Assembly: GCA_041655275.1 (NCBI GenBank)
Contig: JBBAFU010000007.1
Location: 62,001-126,000, forward strand
DNA from: JAJYRX01 sp041655275
Lineage (GTDB): Bacteria; Pseudomonadota; Gammaproteobacteria; Burkholderiales; Burkholderiaceae_B
Length of the DNA stretch: 64,000 nucleotides
Direction of reading: 5' to 3'
The number at the start of each line of letters is the position of its first letter. Position 1 is the stretch's first letter. The notes beneath the pieces were generated by a model that worked only from the letters and a program-made list of their open reading frames with translations, ran no database searches and was not told where the DNA came from. The position numbers and the translations under genes are program-made. This document shows positions 1-7,994 of the stretch, one piece after another.

Positions 1-1
1 A

Positions 2-697
2 CCGCTCACCCACCTGCCTTTCATTGTGGTCGTCATCGACGAGCTGGCCGACCTGATGATGGTGGTGGGCAAGAAGGTCGAGGAGCTCATCGCGCGCCTG
101 GCCCAGAAGGCGCGCGCTGCGGGCATTCACCTCATCCTGGCCACCCAGCGCCCCAGCGTCGACGTGATCACCGGCCTCATCAAGGCCAATATCCCCACGC
201 GCATCGCTTTTCAGGTGTCGTCGCGCATCGATTCGCGCACCATTCTTGACCAGATGGGGGCGGAAACCCTGCTCGGCATGGGCGACATGCTCTACATGCC
301 GCCCGGGACGGCCCTGCCCGAGCGCGTGCACGGCGCCTTCGTGCATGATGACGAGGTGCACCGCGTGGTTGATGCTCTCAAGGAGCAGGGCGAGGCCGAT
401 TACGTCGATGGCGTGCTCGAAGGCGGCGCCGAGGGCGAAACCGGCGACGGTGTGGGCACGGTCACGGGCTTCGCCGATGCCGAGGCCGATCCGCTCTACG
501 ACCAGGCCGTGCAGATCGTGCTCAAGAACCGGCGCGCCTCCATCTCGTCCGTGCAGCGCCACCTGCGCATCGGTTACAACCGCGCCGCCCGCCTGCTCGA
601 TCAGATGGAAAGCGCCGGTGTCGTCTCGGCCATGCAGTCCAATGGCAATCGCGAGATCCTGGTGCCCGCGGGCAATGCCGATGCTGATGCCGATTGA
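2..697 (+). CDS. ftsK: DNA translocase FtsK, C-terminal part (5' end outside window)
   Basis: FtsK is a septal, ATP-driven DNA pump that moves the chromosome terminus during division and activates XerCD recombination at dif. The frame is open from base 2. It shows the end of the RecA-like motor: a Walker B strand (VVVIDELADLMM), then the LARKARAAGIH-type and ATQRPSVDVITGLIK segments. Residues from about 155 to the end form the winged-helix gamma domain that reads KOPS sequences (DPLYDQAVQIVLKNRRASIS, NRAARLLDQME). The membrane and linker domains lie upstream of the window. lolA and rarA follow on the same strand, an order common in proteobacteria. Confidence 0.97.
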   Translation, partial: PLTHLPFIVVVIDELADLMMVVGKKVEELIARLAQKARAAGIHLILATQRPSVDVITGLIKANIPTRIAFQVSSRIDSRTILDQMGAETLLGMGDMLYMPPGTALPERVHGAFVHDDEVHRVVDALKEQGEADYVDGVLEGGAEGETGDGVGTVTGFADAEADPLYDQAVQIVLKNRRASISSVQRHLRIGYNRAARLLDQMESAGVVSAMQSNGNREILVPAGNADADAD

Positions 698-752
698 ACT
701 GCAGCCGGGCGCCGGGGTCATAGCAGGCAGGTTCTTTTTGAAGGAGCATGCC

Positions 753-1394
753 ATGCCTGCGCGTATCTTCCGCCGATGCTTTTTCGGTCTGTTGCTTGCG
801 GCATCGTTCGCCGTGCCGCTGTCGGCTTCAGCCGCTCCCGCCGCCGATCCGCTGGCCGGTTTTGTGGCCCAGGTGCAGTCGGCGCAAGGGCATTTCGAGC
901 AGATGCGCGAGCTCGAGGGCGCACCGGTTGCCGACAGCCGGCAAAGCGGGCAGTTCGCCTTCGAGCGTCCGGGCAAGTTCCGCTGGGCGGTGGAGCTGCC
1001 TTTCGAGCAGCTCATTGTTTCGGACGGACGGCAGCTCTATCAGTACGATCCCGATCTGGCCCAGGTCATAGAGCGCGATGCCGATACCGCCCTGGGCGCG
1101 TCGCCGGCCGCCATCCTGTTTGGCACGGGCGAACTGGGCGAGGCCTTCGAGCTCAGCGCCCGCCCCGATGCCGAGGGCCTGCGCTGGGTGCGTGTCACCC
1201 CGCGCACGCCGGATGCTGGTTTCGTGCACGCCGACCTGGGCTTCCAGGACAACATACCCCGGCGCCTGCGCCTGCTTGACGCCTTCGGCCAGACCTCGCG
1301 CATCGACTTCAGCCAGACCGAGCTCAATCCCGCCCTGCCGCCGGCGCTGTTCGACTTCCAGGCACCCGAGGGGGCCGACATCGTACACATGTAG
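753..1394 (+). CDS. lolA: outer-membrane lipoprotein carrier protein LolA
   Basis: LolA is the periplasmic chaperone that takes mature lipoproteins from LolCDE in the inner membrane and delivers them to LolB at the outer membrane. The 213-residue product starts with a Sec signal peptide: Arg-rich n-region, hydrophobic FFGLLLAASFAVPLSASAA, likely cleavage near residue 26. The mature protein has the LolA pattern: FEQMRE, GQFAFERPGKFRW, LYQYDPDLAQV and the C-terminal RIDFSQTELNPALPPALFDF. The ATG at 753 is preferred over longer in-frame extensions because GGAG lies just upstream (743-746) and the signal peptide begins there. It lies between ftsK and rarA, as in many proteobacteria. Confidence 0.96.
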   Translation: MPARIFRRCFFGLLLAASFAVPLSASAAPAADPLAGFVAQVQSAQGHFEQMRELEGAPVADSRQSGQFAFERPGKFRWAVELPFEQLIVSDGRQLYQYDPDLAQVIERDADTALGASPAAILFGTGELGEAFELSARPDAEGLRWVRVTPRTPDAGFVHADLGFQDNIPRRLRLLDAFGQTSRIDFSQTELNPALPPALFDFQAPEGADIVHM

Positions 1395-1417
1395 CCCTTC
1401 TTTTTGGCACTCTTATC

Positions 1418-2722
1418 ATGTCCGACCTGTTTGCCACCGAATCCGTCATGCCGCTGGCGGAGGCCTTGCGCCCCGCAACGCTGGATGCCGTCATCGGCCA
1501 GAGCCATCTGCTGGGCAAGGGCCGGCCGCTGCGCCTCGCCTTCGAGTCGGGCAAGCCGCATTCCATGATCTTCTGGGGGCCGCCGGGCGTGGGCAAGACC
1601 ACGCTGGCACGGCTCATGGCAAACGCCTTCGATTGTGAATTCATCGCCCTGTCCGCCGTGTTCTCGGGCGTGAAGGATATTCGCGCCGCTATAGAACAGG
1701 CACGCCGGAACCGTGCCGTGGGCCGGCACACCCTGCTGTTCGTCGACGAGATCCATCGTTTCAACAAGGCGCAGCAGGACGCCTTGCTGCCCTATGCCGA
1801 AAGCGGCCTCGTCACCTTCATCGGCGCCACCACTGAAAACCCGTCCTTCGAGGTGAACTCGGCCCTGCTGTCGCGTGCCCAGGTCTATGTGCTCAAGCCG
1901 CTCAGCGACGAGGAGCTGGGCCGGCTGTTCATCCGCGCACAGGAATCAGCGCTTGCCGGTCTGGCGTTCGACGATGCGGCCCGCAACATCATCATCGGCC
2001 TGGCCGACGGCGATGCGCGCCGCCTGCTCAACCTGCTGGAGCAGTGCCAGACGGCCGCCGGTGCCGCCGGAGTCCAGGCGGTCGACGCCGACTTCGTCCA
2101 GAACGCCCTGAGCGTGAACGCAAGACGTTTCGACAAGGGGGGCGACCAGTTCTACGACCAGATCTCGGCCCTGCACAAATCCGTGCGCGGCTCGCACCCC
2201 GATGCGGCACTGTACTGGCTCACGCGCATGCTCGATGGCGGGGCGGACGCGCGCTACCTGTCGCGTCGCATCATCCGCATGGCCTGGGAGGACATCGGCC
2301 TTGCCGATCCGCGCGCCATGCAGCTGGCCAACGACGCCGCACTCACCTACGAGCGTCTGGGCAGCCCCGAAGGCGAGCTGGCGCTCGCCCAGGCCGTGCT
2401 CTATCTCGCCATTGCGCCCAAGAGCAACGCCGGCTACAAGGCCTATAACCAGGCAAAGGCCTTCGTGAAGCGCGACAGAAGCCGGGACGTGCCGCCCCAT
2501 CTGCGCAACGCGCCCACCCAGCTCATGAAGGAGCTGGGCCACGGCCACGAATACCGCTACGCGCATGACGAGCCCAATGCCTACGCCGCCGGTGAAAGCT
2601 ATCTGCCCGACGGCATGGCCGAACCGGGCTGGTATGCCCCCGTGCCCAGAGGGCTGGAAATCAGGATAGGGGAGAAGCTGGCCCAGCTCAAGCAGTGGGA
2701 TGAGGAGGCTGGTGGGCGTTGA
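1418..2722 (+). CDS. rarA: replication-associated recombination protein RarA (MgsA), AAA+ ATPase
   Basis: RarA is a clamp-loader-like AAA+ ATPase that acts at stalled replication forks with SSB. The 434-residue protein shows Walker A (GPPGVGKTTLA, about 54-64), Walker B (LLFVDEIHRF, about 106-115), sensor 1 (FIGATTENPSFE) and the C-terminal family domain (SVRGSHPDAALYWLTRML, then RYLSRRIIRMAWEDIGLADP). Length is normal. Its last ~98 bp, coding EPGWYAPVP to EEAGG, occur again in diverged form at 3612-3709, so the accessory patch that follows sits exactly at this gene's 3' end. Confidence 0.96.
   Translation: MSDLFATESVMPLAEALRPATLDAVIGQSHLLGKGRPLRLAFESGKPHSMIFWGPPGVGKTTLARLMANAFDCEFIALSAVFSGVKDIRAAIEQARRNRAVGRHTLLFVDEIHRFNKAQQDALLPYAESGLVTFIGATTENPSFEVNSALLSRAQVYVLKPLSDEELGRLFIRAQESALAGLAFDDAARNIIIGLADGDARRLLNLLEQCQTAAGAAGVQAVDADFVQNALSVNARRFDKGGDQFYDQISALHKSVRGSHPDAALYWLTRMLDGGADARYLSRRIIRMAWEDIGLADPRAMQLANDAALTYERLGSPEGELALAQAVLYLAIAPKSNAGYKAYNQAKAFVKRDRSRDVPPHLRNAPTQLMKELGHGHEYRYAHDEPNAYAAGESYLPDGMAEPGWYAPVPRGLEIRIGEKLAQLKQWDEEAGGR
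2619..2716 (+). repeat. rarA 3'-end repeat, copy 1 (inside rarA)
   Basis: Direct repeat of 98 bp. The second copy is at 3612-3709 in the same orientation with no length change. By eye 11 of 98 positions differ, and most differences are silent in the rarA frame. The pair brackets the toxin-antitoxin module. Confidence 0.9.
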
Positions 2723-2737
2723 TGTGCGTGCAGGCAA

Positions 2738-3046
2738 TCATGGTGTTTGTTGTGCCGTGTGTTTTACATTAAAAATCTCAATAGTGCGGGTCTCGTCCAG
2801 TACGCGGTAAAAAATAATGTAGTTCCGATGCACGACCAGCTCGCGCAGAAACGGCGGTAAGCCGGGTCTGCCGGTACGGCCAAGTTTCGGATACTGCGCG
2901 AGCAGCAGCACCTTGTTGCGTAGCTCATCGCCGAACTTCTCGGCGCTGATAGGCTTGTCCTGCGCGATGCAGTCAATGATATTGTCTAGATCAGCCTCGG
3001 CTATCGGTCGCCAGACAATGTCGTAATGGGGTTTTGGCCTCGACAT
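2738..3046 (-). CDS. type II toxin of the RelE/ParE superfamily
   Basis: A 102-residue protein with the ParE fold signature: N-terminal WRPIAEADLDNIIDCIAQD, a middle LAQYPKLGRTGRPGLPPFLREL, and the C-terminal strand pair VVHRNYIIFYRVLDETRTIEIFNVKHTAQQ. ParE-like toxins poison DNA gyrase, while RelE-like ones cleave mRNA on ribosomes. The PKLGR...R.L....YIIFYR pattern fits ParE better, but the target cannot be read from sequence. It is transcribed after the upstream antitoxin gene with 20 nt between them; GAAGG precedes the ATG. GC is visibly lower than in rarA, suggesting acquisition. Confidence 0.85.
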   Translation of the reverse strand: MSRPKPHYDIVWRPIAEADLDNIIDCIAQDKPISAEKFGDELRNKVLLLAQYPKLGRTGRPGLPPFLRELVVHRNYIIFYRVLDETRTIEIFNVKHTAQQTP

Positions 3047-3066
3047 GCGTCAAGTTGCCTTCGTGG

Positions 3067-3519
3067 TCATGTCTGCTTTGCAGCAGCCGCCTTGTGGCGA
3101 GCAATACGGGCATCCATCCGCGCCATGACTTCATCGTGAGGGATACTTGGGCGGGGGTCGTCGATGGATTTCTGAATCTCAGCAGCCAGCCACTGGTTGT
3201 AGGCGGCAGCTTCATGCGCTTCGCGCATGGCCTCGGCGCGGCTTTCCCTACTCCTGCTCATGTCTTTTTCGTTGGGATTCCAATCGGTAGTGTCGAGTTG
3301 GGCGATTGCAATGCCCATATTGCGCAAAACATTCATTGCCGAAGTCGGATTGCCAAAGCGGCGAGGCTCAGTTGTTCTTGCCTTCGACAAAACAGCGTCG
3401 TGGCCGCTACGGGTTGCAATTTTGATGAAAAAACCGCCGCCTTGCCCCTTAAGGGTTACCCCAGTTACACCACCGGCGTTGACCGTAGCGCGCAGTTGCT
3501 CCAATGTCATGCTCTGCAT
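3067..3519 (-). CDS. antitoxin with ParC-like N-terminal domain and PaaA2-like C-terminal tail
   Basis: A 150-residue partner of the ParE-type toxin, encoded first as antitoxins usually are. The C-terminal ~55 residues (REAHEAAAYNQWLAAEIQKS, then DDPRPSIPHDEVMARMDARI) match the short toxin-wrapping tail of PaaA2-like antitoxins. The N-terminal ~85 residues (LRATVNAGGVTGVTLKGQGG, IAQLDTTDWNPNE) recall the small 'ParC family partition-associated' proteins of plasmids; that is recognition from memory. The ATG at 3519 is chosen over a TTG 18 nt upstream because AAGGAG sits 6 nt before it and would lie inside the longer reading frame. Confidence 0.75.
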   Translation of the reverse strand: MQSMTLEQLRATVNAGGVTGVTLKGQGGGFFIKIATRSGHDAVLSKARTTEPRRFGNPTSAMNVLRNMGIAIAQLDTTDWNPNEKDMSRSRESRAEAMREAHEAAAYNQWLAAEIQKSIDDPRPSIPHDEVMARMDARIARHKAAAAKQT

Positions 3520-3611
3520 GGTGCGCTCCTTTATCAATCAATGTTGTTGATGCGTATGTATTGTGCGTGATTGATAGAGATCATGCAAGTTTTATCGAGA
3601 TGCAGGTGCGT

Positions 3612-3709
3612 CCGAACCGGGCTGGTATGCCCCGGTACCCAGACGACTGGAAATCAAGATAGGGGAGAAACTGGCTCAGTTGAAGCAGTGGGACGAGGGG
3701 GCTGGTGGG
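3612..3709 (+). repeat. rarA 3'-end repeat, copy 2 (diverged, non-coding remnant)
   Basis: Second copy of the last ~98 bp of rarA (copy 1 at 2619-2716). Read in the rarA frame it still codes EPGWYAPVPRRLEIKIGEKL and on to QWDEGAGG, with only three amino-acid changes. It lacks the rest of the gene and a start codon. The mostly silent divergence looks like a homologous rarA end from a related strain rather than a recent local duplication. Confidence 0.88.
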
Positions 3710-3721
3710 AGTCGAGTGGCT

Positions 3722-4024
3722 TTATTCATCGAAGTAATCCGTATCAATCTTCGGAATTCGCACCGCTTTGGAAGACACGCCGACTCCGTAATCCATCATC
3801 AGATTGACCAGGCGCGATCCATCAATCAGCACAATACCTTCGACGGATTTGGCAAAATCCACGGTATGCGCCGTAAACCCGGAGGTCGTCATAAAAATGC
3901 CCGTTTCGCGCTTTCTGACAGTCCAGCGCGTTTCAAACCTGGCTTTGACGCTATCAGCAGCCTCGATAGTTGCCAGAAACCGCAGGACGGGCTCAATAAA
4001 TTGATCGTACGTTGGCACAGCCAT
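3722..4024 (-). pseudogene. mrr: internally deleted remnant of Mrr-type type IV restriction endonuclease
   Basis: The 100-codon frame joins the very start of Mrr (MAVPTYDQFIEPVLRFLA) to the very end of Mrr (GIFMTTSGFTAHTVDFAKSV and on to VGVSSKAVRIPKIDTDYF). Full-length Mrr, which cuts DNA carrying methylated bases, is about 300 residues. Some 200 central residues are gone here, including the winged-helix DNA-binding part and most of the catalytic Mrr_cat core with its D...QAK motif. The join is in frame and there is no stop codon, so a short protein could still be made, but not an active nuclease. Identity rests on recalled E. coli Mrr sequence. Confidence 0.8.
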
Positions 4025-4071
4025 TGATGGGTCTCTCTCAGGAGTCTTCAAGGCTAATAGTGTATCCGTAA

Positions 4072-4572
4072 TTATCTGCGGGTCATCTGATCCGCATCCG
4101 GGTGGCACTTGGCAAGGAAAGCCATCATCTCGGTGGCCCGCTCGAATGGTTTGCACGCTTGCAGCGCGGCGATGCCGTCACTGAACACCCGGTTCAGTTC
4201 TGGAGCGCGGAGGAACACGCCCCATTCCAGAGCCTCTCTCCTGGCAACAATAGCATTCAATTCTGTGAATACCGATTTGGAGACTTCAAACCGCCCGCTT
4301 CTGACCATCGCCAGCAGCCGCTTGGCGCTTTCCGCAAGGTTGAGGATTTGCTCCTGATCGGAAAGTTTCCGTCCACCAACGGTCACGCCATCCAGCAAGG
4401 TCTTCACTTCGGGATAGGTGAACGGATTGCCTTCCAGCACTGATGCGTCCCAGACAAATTCCGGCAGCATCTTGTGGACGCGGAAACAGACCCGCTCGAG
4501 CGAGTGGGACGGAACGCAAGTCGGTACCGCCGACCTGTCCCATTGGAATCCAAGCGCATCGAACAGAGTCAT
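4072..4572 (-). pseudogene. Fic-family protein remnant lacking the catalytic Fic motif
   Basis: A 166-codon frame. Residues ~35-115 match the N-terminal region of a Fic-domain subfamily (EFVWDASVLEGNPFTYPEVK, SDQEQILNLAESAKRLL, ARREALEWGVF). The sequence then jumps to APELNRVFSDGIAALQ and from PFER straight to ATEMMAFLAKCHPDADQ, which I associate with the C-terminal end of the same subfamily. The catalytic HxFx(D/E)GNKRxxR loop that performs AMPylation should lie between and is absent. At least two in-frame internal losses are therefore inferred. It is next to the mrr remnant on the same strand. The product, if made, should be catalytically dead. Confidence 0.7.
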
Positions 4573-4606
4573 ACTGCGCAGTCTATAGGGTCGAACCGCT
4601 TTTGGC

Positions 4607-4612
4607 TACAAT
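4607..4612 (+). promoter_or_regulatory. possible -10 element of serS
   Basis: TACAAT lies about 33 bp before the serS ATG, in the form often seen before betaproteobacterial housekeeping genes. No good -35 hexamer is visible 16-18 bp upstream, so this is only a candidate. Confidence 0.3.
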
Positions 4613-4644
4613 GCCTTCTTGTCTCCCATCCCTCATGTTTCCCC

Positions 4645-5964
4645 ATGCTTGACCTGAATCTCCTGCGCAGGGATCTGCCCGCCGTCGTCGATGGCCTGGC
4701 GCTGCGCGGCCTCTCCTTTGATGTTGATCGTTTCCACGCGCTCGAGGCGCGGCGCAAGGCCGTGCAGGTCGAGACCGAAACCCTGCAGGCGCGGCGCAAT
4801 GCGCTGTCGCGCCTGATTGGCCGGCGCCGTGCCAGGGGTGAGGACGCCACGGCCGAGATGGCCGAGTCCAGGGATATTCCGGCACGCCTGCAGGCGCTGG
4901 AGCAGGATCTGGCGGCCATCCAGGAGGAACTGCACGCGTGGCTTGCGGGCCTGCCCAACCTGCCGCATGCCAGTGTGCCGCCGGGTGTCGACAGCGATGA
5001 CAATGTGGAAGTGCGCCGCTGGCTGCCGGGCGCGGCCGGTCCCGATGGTGCACCCGCGCCGCCGGCGTTCACGCCGCGCGATCACGTCGAGCTGGGCGAG
5101 GCCCTGGGGCTGGATTTCGAGGCGGCCCGGCGCCTGTCCGGCGCGCGCTTCATGATGCTGCGCGGTCCGCTGGCGCGGCTGCACCGCGCGCTGGCGCAGT
5201 TCATGCTGGACGTGCAGACGAACGAGCACGGCTACGAGGAATGCTATACACCGTATATCGTCAATGCGCCCACGCTGTTCGGCACGGGCCAGCTGCCCAA
5301 GTTCAGGGACGACATGTTCTGGGTCACGCGCGGCGGGGACGAGGACGGTCACGAGGAGATGTATCTGATCTCCACCTCGGAAATCACGCTGACGGGCTCG
5401 GTGCGCGACAGTATTCTGGCACAGGACGAACTACCGATCCGGCTCACGGCGCATACACCCTGCTTCCGCTCCGAGGCGGGCAGCGGCGGGCGTGATGTGC
5501 GCGGCCTCATCCGCCAGCATCAGTTCGACAAGGTCGAGCTGGTACAGATTGTGCATCCGGATGAATCCTATGCGGCGCTGGAGGCCATGGTGGGGCATGC
5601 CGAGACGATTCTGCAGCGGCTCGAGCTGCCGTACCGGGTCGTGCAGCTGTGTGCCGGCGACATGGGCTTTTCTGCGGCCAGAACATATGACCTAGAAGTC
5701 TGGCTGCCGGCGCAGGACACCTGGCGCGAGATCTCGTCCGTGTCCAACTGCGAGGCTTTCCAGGCGCGGCGCCTGCAGGCGCGTTTCCGCGCCGGCAAGG
5801 GCCGTCCCGATTATGTGCATACTCTGAACGGGTCGGGCCTGGCCGTGGGCCGTACCCTGGTGGCCGTGCTCGAGAACGGGCAGCAGGCCGATGGCAGCGT
5901 CCGCCTGCCGCCCGCTCTGCGTCCCTACATGGGCGGGCTGGAATGCTTGCGCGTCGGACCCTGA
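4645..5964 (+). CDS. serS: seryl-tRNA synthetase
   Basis: Cytoplasmic class II aminoacyl-tRNA synthetase that charges tRNA-Ser and tRNA-Sec. The 439-residue protein has the N-terminal antiparallel coiled coil that grips the long variable arm (residues ~25-105, rich in EARRKAVQVETE and LQALEQDLAAIQEEL heptads). The catalytic core carries motif 2 (FRSEAGSGGRDVRGLIRQHQ) and motif 3 (NGSGLAVGRTLVAVLEN). The ATG at 4645 gives the standard MLDLNLLRRD start; longer in-frame extensions run into the remnant fic region and are not credible. Its 3' end overlaps the convergent EF-hand gene by 40 bp. Confidence 0.97.
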   Translation: MLDLNLLRRDLPAVVDGLALRGLSFDVDRFHALEARRKAVQVETETLQARRNALSRLIGRRRARGEDATAEMAESRDIPARLQALEQDLAAIQEELHAWLAGLPNLPHASVPPGVDSDDNVEVRRWLPGAAGPDGAPAPPAFTPRDHVELGEALGLDFEAARRLSGARFMMLRGPLARLHRALAQFMLDVQTNEHGYEECYTPYIVNAPTLFGTGQLPKFRDDMFWVTRGGDEDGHEEMYLISTSEITLTGSVRDSILAQDELPIRLTAHTPCFRSEAGSGGRDVRGLIRQHQFDKVELVQIVHPDESYAALEAMVGHAETILQRLELPYRVVQLCAGDMGFSAARTYDLEVWLPAQDTWREISSVSNCEAFQARRLQARFRAGKGRPDYVHTLNGSGLAVGRTLVAVLENGQQADGSVRLPPALRPYMGGLECLRVGP

Positions 5965-6299
5965 AGCCGGCGCCTGTCCTGCCAGCAGAGCAGGGGCGTT
6001 CCGGTATCGCCGCGAGCGGGCCGCCGGCGCGATGTGAACTTGCACACCGCCATGAAGACGATGACCCAGAACACCAGGGATACCGCCACCGACACGGCGC
6101 CATCCAGGCTGCCATAGCCTGTGGCGGCCGACGCCTTGAGCCCCAATACGCCCGGCAGCCAGGGCAGCTGGCCCAGCGCTTCCAGCACCAGATTGCCCGG
6201 AAGCCGGTACAGCCATACAAGGGCCTGCCAGACTTCCCAGGCGCTGATGGCGCCGTCGTGATTCAGGTCCAGCGTGAATTTCAGGGAGGTGAATGTCAT
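5925..6299 (-). CDS. small membrane protein with one EF-hand
   Basis: A 124-residue hypothetical protein. Residues 9-20 (DLNHDGAISAWE) form a textbook 12-residue calcium-binding EF loop: D1, N3, D5, G6, I8, E12. About two hydrophobic stretches follow (GNLVLEALGQLPWLPGVLGL, weak, and AVSVAVSLVFWVIVFMAV, strong), then a basic tail rich in Arg. Start 6299 has GGAGG 7 nt upstream. Function is unknown; a calcium-sensing or structural membrane role is possible. It converges with serS and overlaps its last 40 bp, so the Arg-rich C-terminus is partly shaped by the serS sequence. Confidence 0.7.
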   Translation of the reverse strand: MTFTSLKFTLDLNHDGAISAWEVWQALVWLYRLPGNLVLEALGQLPWLPGVLGLKASAATGYGSLDGAVSVAVSLVFWVIVFMAVCKFTSRRRPARGDTGTPLLCWQDRRRLQGPTRKHSSPPM

Positions 6300-6393
6300 A
6301 TCGGTGTCCTCCAGAAAAGAGCGGCAACGATCACCTGTGTTCCATATCGTCAATATAGGCCTCTGAAGACAATCCGGCAATGGGGAGGCGGGC

Positions 6394-7653
6394 GTGGCAT
6401 CACCTGCGCATGAGTCCAACGCCCTGGTGCTTGCGGCAACGCTGACGGTCCAGTCGCTCGTTGCACTGGCCTTGCTCACGCTGCCGGTGGTCGCGCCCAT
6501 GGTGGCTGCATCCATGGGTATTGCCTCGGCCTATGCCGGCCTGTACGTCGCGATCACCTATGCCGGGGCCATGCTCGCCAGCCTGGGTGCCGGTGCGGCC
6601 GTGCGCCGCTTCGGTGCCATACGGCTGAGCCAGGTGGGCATGGTCCTGTGCGCCGCCGGCCTGCTGCTGTGCACGCTGCCCAGTCTTGTCACCATGGCGG
6701 CGGGCGCGGTGCTGCTGGGCCTGGGTTACGGCCCCATCACCCCGTCCAGCTCGCATCTGCTGGCGCGCACCACACCCGCCCATCGCATGTCGCTCGTCTT
6801 CTCGCTCAAGCAGACCGGCGTGCCGCTGGGCGGCCTGCTGGCCGGCCTCATCGTCCCGGGGCTGGCCACCGTCATCGGCTGGCAGGCGGCCTTTGCCACC
6901 ATCGCTGTGGCCAACCTGGCCTGCGCCCTGGCCATACAGCCCTTGTGCGCCGGCCTGGATGCCGACCGCGACCCGCAGCAGCGCCTCACCCTGGGCCAGG
7001 GTCTGGCCGGCCCCCTGCGCATGGTGTTCACGCATCGGGCACTGACCGTACTGGCGGCGGTCTCCTTCCTGTTCTCCATCGCCCAGCTCTCGCTCATGAC
7101 CTATCTGGTCAGCTTCCTGCATGAAGACCTTGCGGTCAGCCTCATCCAGGCGGGTGTCCTGCTCTCGGTGGCCCAGGGTGCCGGCGTGGGCGGTCGCCTG
7201 CTGTGGGGCTATGTGGCGGACCGCTTCCTGGGTGCGGCATCCATGCTGGCGGTGCTGTCCGCCATCATCATCGTGTGCGCGCTCGCCATGCCGCTCATGG
7301 CCTGGGTGGATACCACCAGCGTCATGGTGGTGGTGTTGCTGCTGTTCGGCGCCAGCGCCATCGGCTGGAACGGCGTCTACCTGGCCGAGGTCGCGCGCCA
7401 GGCGCCGCCGGGCATGGCCAGTGTGGCCACGGGCGGTACGCTGGCCATGACTTTCCTGGGCGTGGTGGTGGGGCCGCCGCTGTTTGGTCTGGTGGCGGGG
7501 CTGGGGGCCGGTTATGGCCTGGCCTACGCCGGCCTCATCCTGCCGGCGGGTATCTGCCTGGCTTTGCTCTGGCGTTATCGGCGCGCCTTTGTTCAATCGA
7601 CGGTTATTCAGGGCGATGACGCCGCATCGGCATCCGGGCGGCGTGTGCGATAA
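6394..7653 (+). CDS. MFS transporter (12 membrane segments)
   Basis: Major facilitator superfamily permease, 419 residues, with 12 predicted hydrophobic helices in two six-helix halves. MFS marks include YAGAMLASLGAGAAVRRFG in the helix 2-3 region, GYGPITPSSSHLLAR in helix 4, and SLKQTGVPLGGLLAG in helix 5; the last resembles the CynX/NimT-like branch. The substrate cannot be inferred. The start is GTG at 6394 with GGGGAGG 6 nt upstream; ATGs further in would lose the N-terminus of helix 1. It overlaps the convergent DUF454 gene by 46 bp. Confidence 0.85.
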   Translation: MASPAHESNALVLAATLTVQSLVALALLTLPVVAPMVAASMGIASAYAGLYVAITYAGAMLASLGAGAAVRRFGAIRLSQVGMVLCAAGLLLCTLPSLVTMAAGAVLLGLGYGPITPSSSHLLARTTPAHRMSLVFSLKQTGVPLGGLLAGLIVPGLATVIGWQAAFATIAVANLACALAIQPLCAGLDADRDPQQRLTLGQGLAGPLRMVFTHRALTVLAAVSFLFSIAQLSLMTYLVSFLHEDLAVSLIQAGVLLSVAQGAGVGGRLLWGYVADRFLGAASMLAVLSAIIIVCALAMPLMAWVDTTSVMVVVLLLFGASAIGWNGVYLAEVARQAPPGMASVATGGTLAMTFLGVVVGPPLFGLVAGLGAGYGLAYAGLILPAGICLALLWRYRRAFVQSTVIQGDDAASASGRRVR

Positions 7654-7994
7654 CGCCACAGGTAGACGCTGACGCCCACACCGGGAATCAGCAGCAGGGG
7701 GCGGGCCCAGGCCACAGGCATGAACCACGCGCTGGTCGCCAGGGAGATCCAGAGCATGCTGATGGCCCATATCTTGGTTCTGACCGGAATACCGCGTCCG
7801 GCATGGAAGTCACGCAGTGTGGGTCCGAACCAGCGATTCGCCAGCATCCAGTCCGCCATGCGCTGTGAGCCGCGCATATAACAGGCCGATGCCAGCAGCA
7901 GAAAGGGCGTCGTTGGCAGTATCGGCAGGAAGATGCCGATGATGCCGATCACCAGTGACAGGCTGCCGGCGATTATGAATACAATACGAATCAC
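7608..7994 (-). CDS. YbaN/DUF454 family inner-membrane protein
   Basis: A 128-residue protein with the DUF454 signature: GSLSLVIGIIGIFLPILPTT, then PFLLLASACYMRGSQR, then WMLANRWFGPTLRDFHAGRG. Three or four membrane helices are visible. The family is widespread and unassigned. The GTG at 7994 gives the family's usual start (V/M-IRIVFIIAGSLSL); upstream extensions would run into the divergent regulator. It is transcribed away from the Crp/Fnr-type gene, with 60 bp between the two starts, so both may share a control region. Confidence 0.8.
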   Translation of the reverse strand: MIRIVFIIAGSLSLVIGIIGIFLPILPTTPFLLLASACYMRGSQRMADWMLANRWFGPTLRDFHAGRGIPVRTKIWAISMLWISLATSAWFMPVAWARPLLLIPGVGVSVYLWRYRTRRPDADAASSP

